From assembly GCA_964538375.1 (NCBI GenBank), contig CAZIFQ010000056.1:1-8155 (forward strand): a stretch of DNA of 8,155 nt, in the 5' to 3' direction. Positions 6,136-8,155 of the stretch are shown here, one piece after another; position 1 is the first letter of the stretch; every line of letters starts with the position of its first letter. The DNA comes from JAUUZQ01 sp964538375 (GTDB taxonomy: Bacteria; Bacteroidota; Bacteroidia; Bacteroidales; GCA-2748055). The notes beneath the pieces are model-generated. The model was given only the letters and a program-made list of their open reading frames with translations, was not told where the DNA came from and did not search any database. The position numbers and the translations under genes were made by a program.

Positions 6136-7623
6136 TTATATCATTTGAAATACCTGAGTATAGGCCTGTTCCATTTGCTCAATTTCATTATCATTTAGCT
6201 CTTTGAAAAAATTACGCTTACGATCTGCAAGCTTTCCTTTATTCTGGTGAAGGAACAAAATCATGCGATCAACTTTATTGTCTGGCATATCAACAATATT
6301 TTGAATATCTCGCTTAAGTTCATCATAGCATTGAAGAAAATGCAGTTCTTCCGGAACGTCTATATTAATTGTAGATTTTATAGCTCTTGCTAAAAACACA
6401 GTGTGATTGGTTAGGTCTGGAAATCGGTATAACGCTTCTATTTCGGAGGAATTATTAACTATCATTTCCCCGGAAGCATCAATATCATATTTTACTTTTC
6501 GCTCAATCAACTTAGAAAGTAACTCTAAAGTAGTATCATATTCATCCATATGAGTTAGAATTTGAGCGGATACAGGAAGTATTGTGCTGTTTGGTACAAT
6601 GCCGTCACGTACAAGAATATCATGAATAAGAAAGCGATGAATCCTTCCATTACCATCTTCAAATGGGTGAATATATACATAACCAAATGATACCATTGTG
6701 GCTTTTATAATCGTTTCGGTTGATGTGTTTTTTTTATTCAGTTCAACTATTCCTTGCATAAGAGATCTTACAAATTGCGGTGGTGGACATACATAATGTA
6801 TTTTTTTGGTATAGTCTCTCATTGTTTGACCGACATAGTTTTGAAAGTCTCTAAAACCTTCATTAGCATATCTTGAGTCAACAATAACGTTTTGTAAACG
6901 AACCAATTCTTTTTCAGATAATGATTCTTCAAAGGGCTTTTGTCCTGCATCTTCTAGTAAAGCTATGAACCTTTCCATTCTGTCTTGCGATGGCTCCTCT
7001 TTCTCTATTTCACTGGAGGATTTTGTTTCTTTTTTATAAAGGTAATAGCTAGCTCGGTTAAAAATTTCTGGAGAATATTCATGTTTTAGATTTGTAATTG
7101 CTTCTTCAATATTCCAATCAAGTAACTCGCTGAGTTCAGTAGTTCTTCTGATTACCGGGCAGAATATTTTTGGCCCAAGAAGATTATCGTTTACTTTCCA
7201 TTTAGGTATTTTTATTATATTTCCAGTTACATATCGAGACGAGTCCAATAAATCCTCGTAATTTGTGGTATTGACGTCAACTTCTATTGATTTACCTCCG
7301 GTAAACTCATACAGATACCCAATGATTCTCGAATATTTTCGATTTGGATTTGCTTTGATGTAGTCCAATATTGTTTGATGATCAACAGAGGTAAAAATTT
7401 CCTTGATGAACGCTAAGTTTATATCATCATATTTTAGAGCGAATTCTAGATGAAACATTGAATTATCAATGCTAACATCATATTTCGATTTGAATGTTCG
7501 CACAACCGTATTTGCTGAACCTAATTCTGTTTTGTCTGTTGTTCCGATGTATGACTCATGTGTCAAATGAAAGCCTTGGATATTTAAATTTTCCTGATGC
7601 CATGTAAACCCTACTTTTTTCAT
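6136..7623 (-). CDS. Fic-domain protein (probable AMP-transferase)
   Basis: The gene predicts a 495-residue cytosolic protein. Fic enzymes transfer AMP (or another nucleotide moiety) from ATP to a hydroxyl side chain of a target protein. The complete active motif HPFEDGNGR lies at 319-327 (catalytic His319, Arg327). The preceding flap region IHYVCPPPQFV (275-285) and helix core are in the usual order. About 230 residues of N-terminal domain precede the Fic core and an alpha-helical region (about 395-495) follows, a common layout for large stand-alone Fic proteins. No separate antitoxin gene is adjacent. RYANEG (251-256) resembles the xxxEG end of the inhibitory motif [S/T]xxxE[G/N], but the Ser is one position too far, so autoinhibition is uncertain. 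The ATG at 7621-7623 is preceded by AGAAAGAAA. Six GGGTAA boxes in the upstream 160 bases suggest dedicated control. The target is unknown. Confidence 0.92.
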   Translation of the reverse strand: MKKVGFTWHQENLNIQGFHLTHESYIGTTDKTELGSANTVVRTFKSKYDVSIDNSMFHLEFALKYDDINLAFIKEIFTSVDHQTILDYIKANPNRKYSRIIGYLYEFTGGKSIEVDVNTTNYEDLLDSSRYVTGNIIKIPKWKVNDNLLGPKIFCPVIRRTTELSELLDWNIEEAITNLKHEYSPEIFNRASYYLYKKETKSSSEIEKEEPSQDRMERFIALLEDAGQKPFEESLSEKELVRLQNVIVDSRYANEGFRDFQNYVGQTMRDYTKKIHYVCPPPQFVRSLMQGIVELNKKNTSTETIIKATMVSFGYVYIHPFEDGNGRIHRFLIHDILVRDGIVPNSTILPVSAQILTHMDEYDTTLELLSKLIERKVKYDIDASGEMIVNNSSEIEALYRFPDLTNHTVFLARAIKSTINIDVPEELHFLQCYDELKRDIQNIVDMPDNKVDRMILFLHQNKGKLADRKRNFFKELNDNEIEQMEQAYTQVFQMI

Positions 7624-7640
7624 TTTCTTTCTATTTACTG

Positions 7641-7796
7641 GGGTAAATCTAGTTTTACAGGGGTAAAGTTAGTTTATTTAATTTAATTAAGGGTAATTTT
7701 AATTTATCTAATTATGAGACTCATTTTTTATTCGTTTTTCGGGTAAAATTAGTTTTGCAAGGGTAATAAATATTTTCAAGCACTATTTAAGGGTAA
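7641..7796. promoter_or_regulatory. Phased GGGTAA box array upstream of the Fic gene
   Basis: GGGTAA occurs at 7641, 7661, 7691, 7741, 7761 and 7791 (TTACCC in the direction of the Fic gene). The spacings are 20, 30, 50, 20 and 30 bp, so the array is two copies of a 100-bp unit. The first 26 bases of each unit match at 22 positions; the rest keeps mainly the boxes and AT-rich filler. The box nearest the gene ends 17 bases before the Fic start codon side. Multiples of ten place the boxes close to the same helix face, as expected for cooperative binding of a repressor or activator. The binding factor is unknown. Confidence 0.6.
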
Positions 7797-8057
7797 TTAT
7801 CATTTATTTTTATGCAGTGGTTTTTTGCCATGGTAAAAAAATAAATGTGCTGCTTGTGCAGCTGATTTCATAATGAAGCACAAGGGATGGGCGTATGTTT
7901 TCAGCGCCGTCTTGTCTAGGTCGGGGGCCGACCTTATCTTATAACCATAACCAAAAAGAGCAGTGACTTTTAGACTTTCTCTTGTCAATATGGTGTGGCT
8001 ATAGGTGTATTCAATGTCTATTCTTATTTACTGATTCGAGCCTAATAATAGTATTTA
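7797..8057. other. Structured, G+C-richer intergenic segment
   Basis: Positions about 7845-8000 are richer in G+C than the flanks and contain the exact hairpins GCTGC/GCAGC (7849-7862, loop TTGT) and AGGTCGG/CCGACCT (7918-7934, loop GGG). A minus-strand frame without an ATG spans about 8027-7800; its peptide includes KVTALFGYGYKIRSAPDLDK and ends KKPLHKNK. It could start only at TTG, ATT or ATA codons. Either this is a decayed small gene or, more likely given the hairpins, a repeated non-coding element whose antisense happens to be open. Confidence 0.4.
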
Positions 8058-8103
8058 GATACTGCTATGGTTCAGGATCTTTCACCTCCAGAACTATGAA
8101 TTG
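8058..8103 (+). repeat. Dispersed repeat copy upstream of the Fic gene
   Basis: This is the second main copy of the element at 5823-5906, in the same orientation. GATACTGCT (8058-8066) leads into TATGGTTCAGGATCTTTCAC (8066-8085), which matches 5684-5703 at 18 of 20 positions, then CTCCAGAACTATGAATTG, which matches the end of the 5875-5906 block. The two direct copies bracket the Fic gene and its control region. Confidence 0.6.
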
Positions 8104-8107
8104 TAGA

Positions 8108-8152
8108 TTTCAATTGAAAAGTGTACAGGTATTTCAATCGAAAAGTGTCCAG
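8108..8152. repeat. Tandem 21-bp repeats, possible IS21-family end
   Basis: Two 21-base units start at 8108 and 8132 (24-bp step) and match at 19 positions; each has the form TTTCAATYGAAAAGTGT, then MCAG. Multiple short repeats with CAATTGAAAAGTGT-type sequence are characteristic of the ends of IS21-family elements in Bacteroidota. Their orientation would put the element body to the left, where there is none, so this may be a solo remnant, or the element may continue beyond the window edge. The family name is from memory of the motif, not from a database match. Confidence 0.45.
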
Positions 8153-8155
8153 TTA

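Overview
The window is AT-rich DNA, most likely from a member of the Bacteroidota. The grounds are A-rich translation starts without strong Shine-Dalgarno sequences, the protein flavour of the HipA/HipB, XRE and Fic genes, and repeats that resemble Bacteroidota insertion-sequence ends. This is inferred from style; no rRNA or other phylogenetic marker is present. It reads as an accessory, mobile-element-worn region with large non-coding gaps rather than a dense operon.

Layout, left to right. Positions 1-172 hold no clear gene. From about 173 to 533 there is the 5' part of a bacterial group II intron that lacks its reverse transcriptase and its domains V/VI. It abuts a decayed Ser/Thr protein-kinase gene on the minus strand (534-1120), which has lost its N-lobe, carries a one-base frameshift and lacks most of the C-lobe. 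A compositionally different, apparently intact gene on the plus strand (1173-2654) encodes a B12-binding-type radical SAM protein of the HpnP/DUF4070 kind. A 720-base gap follows (2655-3373), containing three degenerate tandem copies of a ~69-bp repeat with a hairpin and a perfect 28-bp AT palindrome.

The centre of the window is a toxin-antitoxin cluster on the minus strand. In transcription order it is an XRE regulator (5144-5467), a second XRE regulator of HipB type (4654-4971), and a HipA-family kinase toxin (3374-4651) two bases after hipB. The HipB/HipA pair looks complete. The first XRE protein resembles antitoxins that usually sit next to a different HipA, so it looks like an orphan antitoxin. 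Each XRE gene has its own probable operator region: a near-perfect 17-bp inverted repeat upstream of the first, and three copies of a TAACTATTAATAT box upstream of hipB. The hipA frame continues for 37 sense codons past its stop.

The right part carries an intact Fic-domain protein gene on the minus strand (6136-7623). Its upstream region holds six GGGTAA boxes laid out as two 100-bp units with spacings of 20, 30, 50, 20 and 30 bp, that is, close to whole helical turns. The gene lies between two directly oriented copies of a short dispersed repeat (5823-5906 and 8058-8103). The window ends in a tandem pair of 21-bp repeats resembling an IS21-family terminus.

Taken together, this is an island of post-translational modifiers (a HipA kinase, a Fic AMP-transferase and a dead Ser/Thr kinase) in repeat-rich DNA, with a radical SAM enzyme that appears to have arrived separately. 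No pathway links the radical SAM gene to its neighbours.
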